Assembly (NCBI RefSeq): GCF_900100865.1
Contig: NZ_LT627734.1
Coordinates: 496,001 to 560,000, forward strand
Reading direction: 5' to 3'
DNA from: Candidatus Aquiluna sp. UB-MaderosW2red
GTDB lineage: Bacteria; Actinomycetota; Actinomycetes; Actinomycetales; Microbacteriaceae
DNA length: 64,000 bases
The notes beneath the pieces were generated by a model. The model was not told the DNA's origin. It made no database searches and worked only from the letters and a program-made list of their open reading frames with translations. The position numbers and the translations under genes were made by a program. Of this stretch, positions 15,444-26,287 are shown piece after piece. Every line of letters begins with the position of its first letter. Position 1 is the stretch's first letter.

Positions 15444-18400
15444 TTGGCAGCTGCGAAAAACGTAAAGTCCGTAAAATCCGCAAAGAACAGCCGCGCAACT
15501 ATGCGGCCCACGTTCGCAAAAAACCCAGACCCAATTGAAATCCCAGATCTGCTCTCATTGCAGACTGAGAGCTTTGACTGGTTGGTTGGTGCACCAGCAT
15601 GGCGCGAGCTTGCCGGCAAGGAAGCCCGCACCGGCTTAGATGAGGTCTTTGAGGAAATCAGCCCAATTGAGGACAGCTCAAACGCTGCTCAGGACGCAAA
15701 GATGGGCCTCTCGTTTTCAGACCCAGAACTATTTGACCCGCCCTACACTCCTGATGAGTGCAAGGAAAAGGGCAAGAGCTTTACCAAGCCGCTTTATATC
15801 AAGGCCGAGTTCACCAACTACTTAACCGGTGAAATCAAGTCTCAGACCGTTTTTATGGGAGATTTCCCAGTGATGACCGGCAAGGGCACCTTCATCATCA
15901 ACGGCACCGAGCGTGTTGTTGTGTCTCAGCTGGTTCGCTCCCCGGGTGTTTACTTCTCGGTATCAACCAACACCACCGGAAACTTGGATGTGCGCAACAA
16001 CAAGGCGCAGATCATTCCTTCTCGTGGTTCCTACCTAGAGTTTTTGACCGAGTGGGTCAAGGACGAGCGCAAGCCTGCGGCTCGCTTCGGCCAGCCAATC
16101 TTGCAGGTCCAGGTGGACCGCAAGACCAAGGTCTCTGCAACCATCTTCCTAAAAGCTCTTGGTATGTCTAAAGAAGAAATTCGCGCCGAGTTCTCCGACC
16201 TAAAGCCAGCTGTTGAAGCCAGCGCTTTGGGTATGCGTTTTGATGAGGACATCATCGAGCGCACTTTGGAATATGACGAATCTAAGGTATTCGCAACCGC
16301 AATTCTTTCTAAAGAAGACGCGCTTCGCGAGGTCTACCGCAAGGTTCGCGGCGAGACTGCCGGTGCCGAGGTTGCTGAAGCATGGCTTCGTTCCACCTAC
16401 TTTGAGGGCAAGCGCTACAACCTAGCCCGAGTGGGTCGACACAAGTTAAACCGCAAGCTTCACGTTGACCAGGGCGCCGAGGTTACCACCTTGACCAACG
16501 CCGACATCGTGGCAACCTTGAAGTACCTATTGCTGTTTGACCTATCTTTGGCTAATGGCCACGGAGCCGCCTCAAACCTCGACTTCACCGTCAAGATGAA
16601 TGGCAAGAAGACTCCTTTGGTAGTTCGTCCAGATGACATCGATGACTTCTCAAACCGCCGAATTCGTTCGGTAGGCGAGCTAATTCAGAACCAGGTGCGC
16701 ATCGGGCTTTCTCGCATGGAGCGCGTGGTTCGTGAGCGCATGTCGACTCAGGACATCGAGGCAATTACTCCTCAGACCCTGATCAACCTTCGCCCAGTGG
16801 TATCTGCAATCAAGGAGTTCTTCGGAGCCAGCCAGCTATCGCAGTTCATGGACCAGAACAACCCGCTTGCAGGCTTGGCCCACAAGCGTCGTTTGTCTGC
16901 GCTTGGACCGGGTGGTATCGCTCGTGAGCGTGCTCAGATGGAAGTTCGCGATGTTCACCCATCGCACTACGGTCGCATGTGCCCAGTTGAGACTCCGGAA
17001 GGCCCGAACATTGGTCTGATTGGATCGCTAACCGCATTCAGCCGCATTAACACCTTTGGTTTTATTGAAACCCCTTATCGCGAGATCAAAAACGGCAAGG
17101 TCACCAATAAGACTGTTTACCTAGACGCAGCAAGCGAAGACGGCAAGGTTATTGCCGGAGCAGACACTCCTTTGAATGAGGATGGCACTCTGGTTGGCCC
17201 ACGCGCATTTACTCGCTTCCGTGGCGACATGGTTGAGGTTGCGGCTGAGGATGTTGACTTCATTGACATCTCCCCACGCCAGCTAGCTTCAGTCTCCACA
17301 TCTCTGATTCCATTCTTGGAGCACGATGACTCGTCACGTGCACTTATGGGTGCCAACATGCAGCGTCAGGCAGTTCCACTGCTTCGCGCAGAGAGCCCAT
17401 ATGTTGGAACCGGTATGGAGCGCCTAGCCGCTATTGACTCGGGAGCAGTAACCCTGAGCGAGAAGGCCGGTGTGATTCAGGAGATAGATGCTGACGGCAT
17501 GACCATCATGAATGATGATGGCAGCTACTCGAGCTACCAGCTTCGCAAATTTGACCGCTCCAACCAGGGAACTGCAATCAACCAGCGCGTTGTGGTAGAG
17601 GTTGGCCAAAGAGTTGAAGCCGGAGAAGTTTTGGCCGATGGCCCATCCACCGAAAACGGTGAGTTGGCATTGGGTAAGAACCTTTTGGTGGCATTTATGC
17701 CATGGGAGGGTTATAACTTCGAGGACGCGATCATCTTGTCTCAAGAAATCGTGAAGAACGACACTTTATCTTCTATCCACATTGAGGAATATGAGGTTGA
17801 TGCTCGCGACACCAAGTTGGGTGCCGAAGAGATCACCGCTGACCTGCCAAACATCTCAGGCGAAGCGCTTGCTCAGCTTGATGAGTTTGGAATCATTCGA
17901 ATCGGTGCCGAGGTCCGCCCAGGAGATATCCTGGTTGGAAAGGTAACCCCTAAGGGTGAAACCGAGCTTTCGGCAGAAGAGCGTCTATTGCGCGCCATCT
18001 TCAACGAGAAGTCTCGCGAAGTTCGCGACACCTCTTTGAAGGTGCCACACGGTGAGCAGGGAACCATCATCGGCGTCAAGGTGTTTGACGCGGCCGAGGG
18101 CGACGAGCTCGGTGCTGGCGTTAACAAGCGCGTGGTGGTTTACATTGCTCAGAAGCGCAAGATTACCGAGGGTGACAAGCTTGCTGGTCGCCACGGTAAT
18201 AAGGGTGTTATCGCCAAGATCCTTCCGGTGGAAGACATGCCGTTTATGGAAGATGGAACTCCGGTTGACATCGTCCTAAACCCGCTTGGTATTCCGGGTC
18301 GCATGAACTTTGGTCAGGTACTTGAGTCTCACCTTGGTTGGGTTTGCCGCCAGGGTTGGGATGTTCAGGGAGTTGCCAAGTGGGCCGATGGAATGGCTTC

Positions 18401-19085
18401 TGAGCTATTCCAGGGCGATGCTGGAACCAAGGTAGCCACTCCGGTATTCGATGGGGCAACCAAGGATCAGGTTGCGAACCTTTTGAACCACACGACCCCT
18501 ACCTTCTCAATCAATAAGGATGGCTCAAAGCCAAAGCGCTTGATCGACGAGTCCGGTAAGGCGAGGTTGTTCGATGGCCGCTCCGGTGAGCCATATCCAG
18601 AGCCAATCGCGGTTGGCGTGAAGTACATGTTGAAGCTGCACCACTTGGTTGACGACAAGATTCACGCTCGATCCACTGGTCCTTACTCGATGATTACCCA
18701 GCAGCCACTTGGTGGTAAAGCACAGTTCGGTGGTCAGCGATTTGGTGAGATGGAAGTTTGGGCCCTGCAGGCCTATGGCGCGGCATACACGCTCCAGGAG
18801 CTTCTAACCATCAAGTCCGATGACATTCAGGGCCGGGTTCGCACCTATGAGGCAATCGTCAAGGGTGAAAACATCCAGGCTCCGGGTATTCCAGAGTCCT
18901 TCAGGGTTTTGGCCAAGGAGATGCAGTCTCTAGGTCTAAATGTCGAGGTGCTGGATGCCAAGGGCAATGTGGTTGTTCTCAAGGACGAAGAGTTCGAGAC
19001 CGACCGTGCAGCTGAAGAGCTAGGCATCAATCTTTCTCGCAATGAGAACCTAAGTGCTGAATCCGATTTCAACACCTACCAGTAA
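15444..19085 (+). CDS. rpoB: DNA-directed RNA polymerase subunit beta
   Basis: The beta subunit forms half of the RNA polymerase catalytic cleft. The 1213-residue protein contains all major conserved blocks. One is the rifampicin-binding cluster [16 protein letters not shown] followed by [12 protein letters not shown], which has the wild-type (sensitive) residues. Others are the [15 protein letters not shown] segment and the C-terminal [24 protein letters not shown] block. The start is TTG at 15444, in frame with a short Ala/Lys-rich leader. It is followed 36 bases later by rpoC, forming the usual operon. Confidence 0.98.
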   Translation: MAAAKNVKSVKSAKNSRATMRPTFAKNPDPIEIPDLLSLQTESFDWLVGAPAWRELAGKEARTGLDEVFEEISPIEDSSNAAQDAKMGLSFSDPELFDPPYTPDECKEKGKSFTKPLYIKAEFTNYLTGEIKSQTVFMGDFPVMTGKGTFIINGTERVVVSQLVRSPGVYFSVSTNTTGNLDVRNNKAQIIPSRGSYLEFLTEWVKDERKPAARFGQPILQVQVDRKTKVSATIFLKALGMSKEEIRAEFSDLKPAVEASALGMRFDEDIIERTLEYDESKVFATAILSKEDALREVYRKVRGETAGAEVAEAWLRSTYFEGKRYNLARVGRHKLNRKLHVDQGAEVTTLTNADIVATLKYLLLFDLSLANGHGAASNLDFTVKMNGKKTPLVVRPDDIDDFSNRRIRSVGELIQNQVRIGLSRMERVVRERMSTQDIEAITPQTLINLRPVVSAIKEFFGASQLSQFMDQNNPLAGLAHKRRLSALGPGGIARERAQMEVRDVHPSHYGRMCPVETPEGPNIGLIGSLTAFSRINTFGFIETPYREIKNGKVTNKTVYLDAASEDGKVIAGADTPLNEDGTLVGPRAFTRFRGDMVEVAAEDVDFIDISPRQLASVSTSLIPFLEHDDSSRALMGANMQRQAVPLLRAESPYVGTGMERLAAIDSGAVTLSEKAGVIQEIDADGMTIMNDDGSYSSYQLRKFDRSNQGTAINQRVVVEVGQRVEAGEVLADGPSTENGELALGKNLLVAFMPWEGYNFEDAIILSQEIVKNDTLSSIHIEEYEVDARDTKLGAEEITADLPNISGEALAQLDEFGIIRIGAEVRPGDILVGKVTPKGETELSAEERLLRAIFNEKSREVRDTSLKVPHGEQGTIIGVKVFDAAEGDELGAGVNKRVVVYIAQKRKITEGDKLAGRHGNKGVIAKILPVEDMPFMEDGTPVDIVLNPLGIPGRMNFGQVLESHLGWVCRQGWDVQGVAKWADGMASELFQGDAGTKVATPVFDGATKDQVANLLNHTTPTFSINKDGSKPKRLIDESGKARLFDGRSGEPYPEPIAVGVKYMLKLHHLVDDKIHARSTGPYSMITQQPLGGKAQFGGQRFGEMEVWALQAYGAAYTLQELLTIKSDDIQGRVRTYEAIVKGENIQAPGIPESFRVLAKEMQSLGLNVEVLDAKGNVVVLKDEEFETDRAAEELGINLSRNENLSAESDFNTYQ

Positions 19086-19121
19086 TCAGCGACCGAATTT
19101 TTCAGAAGGAAATAAATAACT

Positions 19122-22100
19122 ATGGCTATTAAAGTAGAAAACTTCAGTGCACTTCGGGTTGGTCTAGCGACCTCCGAGGACATCCGTTCCTGGTCATCTG
19201 GTGAGGTAAAAAAGCCGGAGACCATCAACTACCGCACTCTCAAGCCTGAAAAAGACGGCCTGTTCTGCGAGAAGATCTTCGGTCCAACCAAGGACTGGGA
19301 GTGCTCTTGTGGAAAGTACAAGCGCGTTCGCTTCAAGGGCATCGTTTGTGAGCGTTGTGGCGTTGAAGTAACCAAGTCTTCGGTTCGTCGTGAGCGCATG
19401 GGTCACATTGAGCTTGCCGCTCCGGTTACCCACATCTGGTACTTCAAGGGTGTTCCATCGCGTTTGGGTTACCTACTCAACATGGCTCCAAAAGACCTAG
19501 AGAAGATCATTTACTTTGCCGCTTACCGCGTCATGGAAATCGATCATGAGCTCAAGACTGGCGAATACGACCTAGTGCGCGAGGAGTACGTATCCCGTAT
19601 TCGCACACTGATTGATTCTCGCGAGGAAGAGTTCGAGGCCGCAGCCTCTGTAGAGATGGCAGAGCTTCGCGAACTAGGACTAGAGATGCAGATCTCCAAT
19701 AAGTTCTGGGAAGCACCGCGCTGGATCGAGAAGCAGTTCTCCAAGGCCGTCGAGCAGCTAATCATTGCTGAGGAAAAGGATGTTGACGCATTCTGGTCTC
19801 CAAAGGCTTTGGCTATCGAAGTAGACACTGATGGTGATGACGCTGTGGTTCGCACCACCGATGAGGCCAAGAAGATCAAGAAGCTTCTGGCTGACTACAA
19901 GAAGAAGACCGACAAGATTGTTCGCGAATACGCTCGCCTAGAGCGCCCAGCAAACCTCCACAAGGAGCAGTTGGCTTGGAGAATGTTCCTTTCGGCTTCG
20001 GTTGGTCAGCTAATGCCAAACGATGTTGTCTTTGACCACTTCGACTACTACTTCTCCGACTATGTGATCACCTCAATTGGTGCCGAGGCAGTGCTTCAGG
20101 TTTTGGCCGCTTTTGATCTTGAAGGTGCTGCAGCTCAGCTTCGCGCTGAGATTGCAACCACCAAGGGTTCCAAGCAGACTCAGGCCATTAAGCGCTTGAA
20201 GGTTGTGAACAGCTTCTACCAGTCCGGAACCCCACCGACTTCGATGGTGCTATCGGTATTGCCAGTCTTGCCTCCAGAGATTCGCCCAATGGTTCAGCTA
20301 GATGGTGGCCGCTTTGCGACCTCCGATCTAAACGATCTTTACCGCAGGGTAATCAACCGCAATAACCGCCTAAAGCGCTTTGTTGACTTAGGTGCCGTGC
20401 CAAAGACCATTTTGAACAACGAGAAGCGCATGCTTCAAGAAGCGGTTGACGCGCTGTTCGATAACGGTCGTCGTGGCCGCGCTGTTACCGGAACCGGTAA
20501 CCGCGCCCTCAAGTCACTGTCTGACCTACTAAAGGGTAAGCAGGGTCGTTTCCGTCAGAACCTATTGGGTAAGCGCGTTGACTACTCGGGTCGTTCGGTA
20601 ATCGTGGTTGGTCCGCAGCTGAAGCTGCACCAGTGTGGTCTGCCAAAGTTGATGGCTCTTGAGCTATTCAAGCCCTATGTGATGAAGCGTCTGGTTGATC
20701 TGGGTCTGGCTCAGAACATCAAGAGCGCGAAGCGCATGGTTGAGCGTTCCCGCCCACAGGTTTGGGGAGTCCTTGAAGAGGTAATCCGCGAGCGTCCGGT
20801 GCTACTAAACCGTGCTCCTACCCTGCACCGTTTGGGAATACAGGCCTTTGAGCCGCTGCTAGTTGAGGGTAAGGCGATTCAGCTTCACCCGCTAGTTTGT
20901 GCTGCGTTCAACGCCGACTTCGATGGTGACCAGATGGCAGTTCACTTGCCGCTATCGGTTGAGGCTCAGGCCGAAGCTCGCATCTTGATGCTTGCTTCGA
21001 ACAACATTCTGAAGCCATCTGATGGTCGTCCGGTTGCAACTCCGACCCAGGACATGATCATTGGTCTATTCCACCTAACCGCTGATCTTGAGGGTTCAGA
21101 GGGTGAGGGCCGCGCCTTTACTTCGATGGGCGAGGCTCAAATGGCTTATGACCTTGGTGGCCTAAACCTTGGTGCCAAGGTTCGGATTCGCATTGGATCA
21201 GAGCTGAAGGAGACCACCTTTGGTCGCGCGCTATTCAACGAGACACTGCCCGAGGCATACCCGTATGTCGAGATGCAGGTTGGCAAAAAGCAGCTGGGTC
21301 AGATTGTTTCTGACATGGTCGAGATGTTCTCTCGCACCCAGGTAGCTCAGTCGCTTGACATGCTAAAAGATGCCGGTTTCTACTGGGCCACCCGTTCGGG
21401 TGTTTCGATGGCCATCTCGGATGCAAACTTTGACCCGAAGGGCACCTTCGATAAGGAGCGTGCTTCTAGGATTGCGAAGGCTGAAAAGGCTCACACCAAG
21501 ATTCAGGAAGCTTTTGACAACGGTCTAAAGTCTGACCTGGAGCGTCGTGACGAGCTTGGCGCCTTGTGGTTCAAGGAGACCGGTGAGATCGAGCAGCTAT
21601 TGCGCGAATCGATTCCAAAGGACAACACCATCTATAAGATGGTGACCTCCGGTGCTCGTGGTAACTGGTTGCAGATTCGTTCGATCATGGGTATGCGTGG
21701 ACCGGTTGCGACATCTTCTGGTGACTTTGCACCGATGCCGGTAAAGGGAAACTACCTACTTGGCCTAACCCCGCACGAGTACTTCATTAACGCGACCGGT
21801 GCCCGTAAGGGTAACGCCGACACCGCTATGAAGACCGCTGCCGCCGGTTACCTAACCCGTAGGTTGGTTGACGTGGCGCAGGATGTCATCATCCAGATCG
21901 ATGACTGCGGTACCAACCGCGGTCTCGATAAGGACCTATTAGATGAAGACCAAGTTGAGCTGTCGATTGTCGGCCGCACAAACCTGATCGACATCAAAGA
22001 CGGTAAGAACATCATTCACAAGGCTGGCGAAAACATCGACCACGCTGCAGTTCGCAGAATCAAGGAAGCTGGACACGAGACCATTACGGTTCGCAGCGTT

Positions 22101-23300
22101 TTGACCTGTGAGGCTGAAGCCGGTATTTGTGTAGCTTGCTACGGTGTTTCACTTGCGACCAACCAGAAGGTAACCGTTGGTGAAGCCATCGGAATTATCG
22201 CTGCTCAGTCAATCGGTGAACCGGGTACTCAGCTAACAATGCGTACCTTCCACACCGGTGGTGCAGCGTCATCGGCTAAGAAGCAGACCATTTTGAAGTC
22301 AATCGGTGGTCAGAAGGTTCGTGTTGAGCGTCTGATTTCCTATGACATCACCCAGGGCCTAAACGGTGTTACCGACCTCTTGGAAGCCCGCGTTGGTTGG
22401 CGTCAGGCTGGCAAGGTCGCCGTGATGGCCTTCTGGAATGGTCAGGTTGACATCGTGGAGAAGGTCTCTCTAACCGGAGCCAAGAGCTACGAGGTCTATG
22501 TTCGCCCGCAGGGTGAGGCAGCTGAGAAAGAAGCCGAGTCATTGGCTTTGCAGTACAGCTTCTCCCGCACCGCATCAAAGACCTTCAAAAAGCTCTCTCC
22601 TTTCCTTCCAATCACCACGGTTAGCTCACTGGGCGACTTGGTTGTTGAAAAGGGTGACAGCGTTGAAGCCGGAGACTACCTAGTGGATGGAACTCCAATT
22701 CCCCACGAGGTATTGATGATCAAGGGTGCCCGTGAAGCGGCAGCCGAGATCATCCGCGGTGTTCAGGCGATCTATGGTTCTCAGGGTGTGCCACTGCACG
22801 ATAAGCACCTCGAGGTTATTGTTCGTCAGATGCTAAACAAGGTGACCGTTATCGATTCTGGTGACACCGAGATGCTGCCAGGTGAGGTTATTGACCGTCA
22901 GCGTTTTGCCGTCAAGAACCGTGCCGCAGTTGCCCAGGGCTTGCGCCCAGCATCTGCTCGCCAGGAGGTTATGGGTATGACCCGTGCCTCATTGGCAGCG
23001 CAGTCTTGGCTATCGGCGGCCTCCTTCCAGGAGACCACTCGAGTGCTAACTCAAGCAGCCTTGGATAAGCGCGAAGACAAGCTGGTAGGTCTAAAAGAGA
23101 ACGTGATCATTGGAAAGCTAATTCCAGCTGGTACCGGTCTTGCCACCTACCGCAACTTCGAGGTCGATGGCACCGAAGAGGCAAAGGCAGAGCGCTATCC
23201 AAACCGGATCTGGTCTGATGCAGCATTTGATGCAACCGATCTAGAATCCCAAGAGCTCTCACTGTCGCTTGCGGATCCATTCGCAATCGATGAGAACTAA
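19122..23300 (+). CDS. rpoC: DNA-directed RNA polymerase subunit beta'
   Basis: The beta' subunit carries the active-site magnesium and clamps DNA. The 1392-residue protein has the N-terminal zinc site (Cys61, 63, 76 and 79). It also has the catalytic NADFDGDQM motif beginning at residue 597 and a second zinc cluster ([15 protein letters not shown]). The trigger-loop region contains [16 protein letters not shown]. It is preceded by AGAAGGA and ends just before a strong terminator, so rpoBC forms a closed transcription unit. Confidence 0.98.
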   Translation: MAIKVENFSALRVGLATSEDIRSWSSGEVKKPETINYRTLKPEKDGLFCEKIFGPTKDWECSCGKYKRVRFKGIVCERCGVEVTKSSVRRERMGHIELAAPVTHIWYFKGVPSRLGYLLNMAPKDLEKIIYFAAYRVMEIDHELKTGEYDLVREEYVSRIRTLIDSREEEFEAAASVEMAELRELGLEMQISNKFWEAPRWIEKQFSKAVEQLIIAEEKDVDAFWSPKALAIEVDTDGDDAVVRTTDEAKKIKKLLADYKKKTDKIVREYARLERPANLHKEQLAWRMFLSASVGQLMPNDVVFDHFDYYFSDYVITSIGAEAVLQVLAAFDLEGAAAQLRAEIATTKGSKQTQAIKRLKVVNSFYQSGTPPTSMVLSVLPVLPPEIRPMVQLDGGRFATSDLNDLYRRVINRNNRLKRFVDLGAVPKTILNNEKRMLQEAVDALFDNGRRGRAVTGTGNRALKSLSDLLKGKQGRFRQNLLGKRVDYSGRSVIVVGPQLKLHQCGLPKLMALELFKPYVMKRLVDLGLAQNIKSAKRMVERSRPQVWGVLEEVIRERPVLLNRAPTLHRLGIQAFEPLLVEGKAIQLHPLVCAAFNADFDGDQMAVHLPLSVEAQAEARILMLASNNILKPSDGRPVATPTQDMIIGLFHLTADLEGSEGEGRAFTSMGEAQMAYDLGGLNLGAKVRIRIGSELKETTFGRALFNETLPEAYPYVEMQVGKKQLGQIVSDMVEMFSRTQVAQSLDMLKDAGFYWATRSGVSMAISDANFDPKGTFDKERASRIAKAEKAHTKIQEAFDNGLKSDLERRDELGALWFKETGEIEQLLRESIPKDNTIYKMVTSGARGNWLQIRSIMGMRGPVATSSGDFAPMPVKGNYLLGLTPHEYFINATGARKGNADTAMKTAAAGYLTRRLVDVAQDVIIQIDDCGTNRGLDKDLLDEDQVELSIVGRTNLIDIKDGKNIIHKAGENIDHAAVRRIKEAGHETITVRSVLTCEAEAGICVACYGVSLATNQKVTVGEAIGIIAAQSIGEPGTQLTMRTFHTGGAASSAKKQTILKSIGGQKVRVERLISYDITQGLNGVTDLLEARVGWRQAGKVAVMAFWNGQVDIVEKVSLTGAKSYEVYVRPQGEAAEKEAESLALQYSFSRTASKTFKKLSPFLPITTVSSLGDLVVEKGDSVEAGDYLVDGTPIPHEVLMIKGAREAAAEIIRGVQAIYGSQGVPLHDKHLEVIVRQMLNKVTVIDSGDTEMLPGEVIDRQRFAVKNRAAVAQGLRPASARQEVMGMTRASLAAQSWLSAASFQETTRVLTQAALDKREDKLVGLKENVIIGKLIPAGTGLATYRNFEVDGTEEAKAERYPNRIWSDAAFDATDLESQELSLSLADPFAIDEN

Positions 23301-23314
23301 TAAGCATTAGTTAG

Positions 23315-23348
23315 AAAAGGGCCCACCGATTAACGGTGGGCCCTTTTT
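23315..23348 (+). terminator. Intrinsic terminator after rpoC
   Basis: GGGCCCACCG (23319-23328) pairs perfectly with CGGTGGGCCC (23334-23343) around loop ATTAA. It is followed by five T and flanked on the 5' side by four A, so it may work in both directions and also end the minus-strand AbiE-like locus. Confidence 0.93.
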
Positions 23349-23371
23349 ACATTTAATAACCCCGGGCATTT

Positions 23372-24130
23372 CTAACTGGGTAACGCGATAAGTTTTCTGA
23401 TCAGAGCAACTAGAACCTCTGGTTTCACTTCGGCAACGCTCGGCTTTCGCTGAGAACCCACTCGATCCGCGAGTTTGTGAAGTGACACCTGTGCGTCAAA
23501 CCTCGCAGCTTGGCTTGGCTTGGACAGTGTCCAGGTGTCCTGAAATTCGGGCTGATAGCTGTGGGCGATCTGCAAAAGATTATAAATATCAACCAAATCC
23601 TTATCAGCCAATCGGCTTTGGAAGGCGAGTGCTTTGATTACCAGCGCTATTTCGACACTTGGCACTCGGGCCTCAAATTCTAGGGTTTGATTATTGGTAA
23701 GAACCGCATGGGCTCGAATCAAAATCGGCGCTGCACTCAACGCTAAATAAATCCCCGGCACCGCATCGAAGGCCCGGGCTCCCAGTATTTCTTGCGAGAA
23801 TTTACCGTCGAAAGATGGTACGAGTAGGTCTATTTGTTGACCGCTCATGATGTAAGAGTTGCCATAAGTGGCCTTCTAGCCAGCGGCCTCGAATTCAGCA
23901 TGGAGCGCACCCGAAGCTGCCATCGAAATATCAATCGCCAGATCTGCGTCGACTGTTCTGCGCAAAACCTGGCCAGGAGTCGGGAACAAATGCATGAGTA
24001 GATCAACCATTTGGCCGCCCACAATCCGCACGTTGTGCGGTGCTGTAATTGCACAAGCATCTCTGAGGGCGCAGTAGGCCAAATCATCGGCTGCGCTGGT
24101 GGAAATAAGCTTTATAACTTTAGCTCCCAT
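23372..24130 (-). pseudogene. AbiEii-like nucleotidyltransferase interrupted by one in-frame amber codon
   Basis: Read from ATG 24130, this frame encodes an 84-residue stretch, then TAG at 23878-23876, then continues in the same frame to 23372. The full frame is 252 codons before the final stop. The first part has the nucleotidyltransferase hallmarks IVGGQMVDLL and TVDADLAID (the first two acidic residues). The third catalytic Asp is in QIDLLVPS, after the stop. A later LADKDLVDIYNLL segment matches the AbiEii/AbiGii toxin family. Nine codons separate the stop from an internal ATG at 23848. The downstream frame is undamaged, so the change is a single substitution; Tyr to amber fits best (Gly-Tyr-Lys). 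It could be a recent inactivation, a split product by reinitiation, read-through, or a sequence error. Confidence 0.75.
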
Positions 24131-25082
24131 TCGAATCCCGTCTTTTTTCTAATTCGGCCAATAGTGTCGAGACTGCCTCCCGGGAATCGGCGCCCTTGGA
24201 GTTATCGAGATCGTATGCAATCAGTAGAGCATCAGCTAGTCGGGTGTGCCCAAGTGCTTTTGAAAGTGTCCAGACGGTTGGATCACCGGGAATCACCTCG
24301 ATCAGCGTTCCGGCGACTGGGTCTGATTCGGCGAAGCCGAGTTCTCCCAGACCGAGCTCAGATGGCGAGTAGACAACCCCGGTGCGTGGAGTCTTCCAAG
24401 GGGCCAGCTGGTCCGCAGCCAGATCACCGGAGATTAATGCCCTTGGTCGGTTTTGAGCTATCCGCGCACCTTGAGTCATGATTGGATCCAACGAGAACCA
24501 GTGCCTTCGAATCCCCCCAGGGCCCGGGTAGTTGAGAAGAAATTCGTCGGTAACGCTTCGAAAGCTATTGGCGACCCAGCCGCCTTTAGTCTTATGCACA
24601 ATTTCTCTCAGCGAGCTGAGCGCAGCTGAAACTGCGGGTTGACTCACCCCGAGTTCTTGAGCAAGCTGAGCCTGAGACCGGGGAGTGCTCCGCAGAGCCA
24701 GCGATCGGAGCAGCCCGAACCTAACCCATGGAAATTTGATTGCGGGGCGCTTCAAATCAGTATTAGCGGATTGGGTCCCAGTGGTCAAGCAAGCTCCGTG
24801 CAGCCAAATTTCACCGGTTCTTAGAGCAATTAGGCCGAGTCTCGAATCTCTAGAAGCCAGAACACGCAACCCGGGCGTGATTTTTGGAATCACATAGAGA
24901 GAGACTGCTGTTTTTAAAGAAGCGATCTGGGCGGGCGACGGGACGGTGTGTCGCAGATATATTTTAGCTAACCTGCCGCCTATCAATAGCCGGTCGGCAC
25001 CGAGCGCCTCGATGATGACCCCTTGGCCCCGCAACATGTCGATTCCCTCACCCAGAGTGAAGTCTGACCCAAGTTGACTCAT
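24120..25082 (-). CDS. AbiEi-like winged-helix regulator/antitoxin
   Basis: The 320-residue protein is the probable antitoxin and regulator of an AbiE-type (type IV) pair. A helix-turn-helix lies near residues 115-155 (SQAQLAQELGVSQPAVSAALSSL), here in mid-protein rather than at the N-terminus. The C-terminal part contains ISGDLAADQLAPW and LIEVIPGDPTVW, a pattern I associate with AbiEi-like antitoxins of actinobacteria. The frame is open to 25265, but I chose ATG 25082: it follows TATGCT by seven bases, and the longer N-terminus has no domain character. Its stop overlaps the nucleotidyltransferase start by 11 bases. The gene is intact although its partner is broken. The exact subfamily is uncertain. 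Confidence 0.65.
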   Translation of the reverse strand: MSQLGSDFTLGEGIDMLRGQGVIIEALGADRLLIGGRLAKIYLRHTVPSPAQIASLKTAVSLYVIPKITPGLRVLASRDSRLGLIALRTGEIWLHGACLTTGTQSANTDLKRPAIKFPWVRFGLLRSLALRSTPRSQAQLAQELGVSQPAVSAALSSLREIVHKTKGGWVANSFRSVTDEFLLNYPGPGGIRRHWFSLDPIMTQGARIAQNRPRALISGDLAADQLAPWKTPRTGVVYSPSELGLGELGFAESDPVAGTLIEVIPGDPTVWTLSKALGHTRLADALLIAYDLDNSKGADSREAVSTLLAELEKRRDSNGS

Positions 25083-25084
25083 AC

Positions 25085-25122
25085 TTATAAGCATAAACAG
25101 ATAAATGCATTTTTGCTTATAA
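25085..25122. promoter_or_regulatory. Inverted-repeat operator and -10 upstream of the AbiEi-like gene
   Basis: TTATAAGCA (25085-25093) and TGCTTATAA (25114-25122) are perfect nine-base inverted arms whose centres are 29 bases apart, about three helical turns. One arm overlaps the minus-strand -10 TATGCT (25095-25090), which is seven bases before the ATG. The region is AT-rich compared with its surroundings. AbiEi proteins are known to repress their own promoters by binding inverted repeats, so this is a good candidate autoregulatory site. Confidence 0.55.
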
Positions 25123-25189
25123 AAGAGAAAATTAATACTTACCGTTTTTGACATCCTATGAAAGGAGATTTTTTGCGTCATAAAAACAT

Positions 25190-25219
25190 TTGACCCTAGC
25201 CCAGTGGAGTCTGTATGCT
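25190..25219 (+). promoter_or_regulatory. Promoter of the str operon (rpsL)
   Basis: TTGACC (25190-25195) and TATGCT (25214-25219) are separated by 18 bases. The rplM operon has the same arrangement (TTGACC-18-TAGACT). This gives a leader of about 118 bases before the rpsL GTG. The match to a strong housekeeping promoter is good, though untested. Confidence 0.6.
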
Positions 25220-25343
25220 TGTAAAGGTTCATGTAAGTGCGTGAATTAGACCCAAGCCCTCGCAATCGCTGAGGCGCCGGTCAACAAAACTTCTGCAAAA
25301 GCCTTTTCTGGCGTGCCGAAGGAAACTAGAACAAGGAGTACTA

Positions 25344-25715
25344 GTGCCAACAATTCAGCAGTTGGTTCGCAAGGGTCGTAGCCCAAAGGTCATCAAGACC
25401 AAGGCGCCCGCTCTAAAGGCGAACCCACAGCAGCGCGGTGTGTGTACCCGCGTCTACACCACTACCCCAAAGAAGCCGAACTCGGCGCTTCGCAAGGTAG
25501 CACGTGTCAAGCTTTCAAACGGTGTCGAAGTAACCGCCTACATCCCAGGCGAGGGCCACAACCTGCAGGAGCACTCCATGGTGCTGGTGCGCGGTGGCCG
25601 TGTGAAAGACCTACCGGGTGTTCGTTACAAGATTGTCCGCGGTGCACTAGACACCCAGGCAGTAAAAGGTCGCCAGCAGGCTCGTAGCCACTATGGCGCT
25701 AAGAAGGGTAAGTAA
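25344..25715 (+). CDS. rpsL: 30S ribosomal protein S12
   Basis: S12 sits at the decoding centre and helps set translational accuracy. The 123-residue protein has the [19 protein letters not shown] block and the [24 protein letters not shown] block. Both carry the wild-type lysines at streptomycin-resistance positions. The start is GTG at 25344 behind AAGGAG. It is the first gene of the str operon, five bases before rpsG. Confidence 0.97.
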   Translation: MPTIQQLVRKGRSPKVIKTKAPALKANPQQRGVCTRVYTTTPKKPNSALRKVARVKLSNGVEVTAYIPGEGHNLQEHSMVLVRGGRVKDLPGVRYKIVRGALDTQAVKGRQQARSHYGAKKGK

Positions 25716-25720
25716 GTTAG

Positions 25721-26191
25721 ATGCCACGTAAAGGCCCAGTAGTAAAGCGCCCGGTTGTTAATGACCCGGTTTACGGCTCCCCAGTAGTTTCTCAGTTGGT
25801 AAACAAGATCCTCCTCGATGGCAAAAAGTCCATTGCGGAGTCAATTGTTTACGGCGCCCTAGAGGGCACCAACCGCAAGACCGGCGACGACCCAGTAGTT
25901 CTTTTGAAGAAAGCTTTGGACAACGTTCGCCCAACCGTAGAGGTTCGCTCTCGTCGTGTTGGTGGTTCGACCTACCAGGTTCCAATTGAAGTCAAGAGCC
26001 ACCGCGCCAACACTTTGGCAATGCGTTGGTTGGTTTCATACGCTAAGCAGCGTCGTGAAAAGACAATGACCGAGCGTCTAATGAACGAGATCCTTGATGC
26101 ATCCAACGGCCTGGGTGCCGCTGTGAAGCGTCGCGAGGACACTCACAAGATGGCAGAGTCCAACAAGGCATTCGCGCACTACCGCTGGTAA
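25721..26191 (+). CDS. rpsG: 30S ribosomal protein S7
   Basis: S7 nucleates assembly of the 3' domain of 16S rRNA. The 156-residue protein has standard length and motifs, including [11 protein letters not shown] at the start, [14 protein letters not shown], and [21 protein letters not shown]-like residues at the C-terminus. It begins five bases after rpsL and is followed by a structured 96-base gap before fusA. Confidence 0.97.
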   Translation: MPRKGPVVKRPVVNDPVYGSPVVSQLVNKILLDGKKSIAESIVYGALEGTNRKTGDDPVVLLKKALDNVRPTVEVRSRRVGGSTYQVPIEVKSHRANTLAMRWLVSYAKQRREKTMTERLMNEILDASNGLGAAVKRREDTHKMAESNKAFAHYRW

Positions 26192-26199
26192 GCGCTACC

Positions 26200-26244
26200 G
26201 CATCCGTCGATTTCGCTGCTCTGGCAGCGAATTGAGACGGATGC
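26200..26244 (+). other. Large two-part hairpin between rpsG and fusA
   Basis: Outer arms GCATCCGTC (26200-26208) and GACGGATGC (26236-26244) pair over nine bases. Inner arms TTCGCTGC (26212-26219) and GCAGCGAA (26224-26231) pair over eight, with loop TCTG and a 3-by-4 internal loop between the two stems. No T-run follows, so it is unlikely to be a terminator. It may be a regulatory or processing element of the str mRNA; S7 is known to regulate the str operon from an intercistronic site in E. coli. Confidence 0.6.
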
Positions 26245-26287
26245 ACCACTTAACAACCAACTGAAACACTTATATTCGGAGGCAAAC

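Noticed and set aside
16807-16950. Rifampicin-resistance change in rpoB
   Set aside because: The resistance cluster reads as wild type at the classical positions.
23845-24087. Alternative minus-strand frame overlapping the AbiEii-like gene, suggesting a frameshift
   Set aside because: The two true halves are in the same frame (starts 24130 and 23848 differ by a multiple of three); this ORF is a shadow.
25083-25265. Longer N-terminus of the AbiEi-like protein
   Set aside because: It covers the AT-rich promoter, the inverted repeat and part of the rpsL promoter region, and has no domain character.
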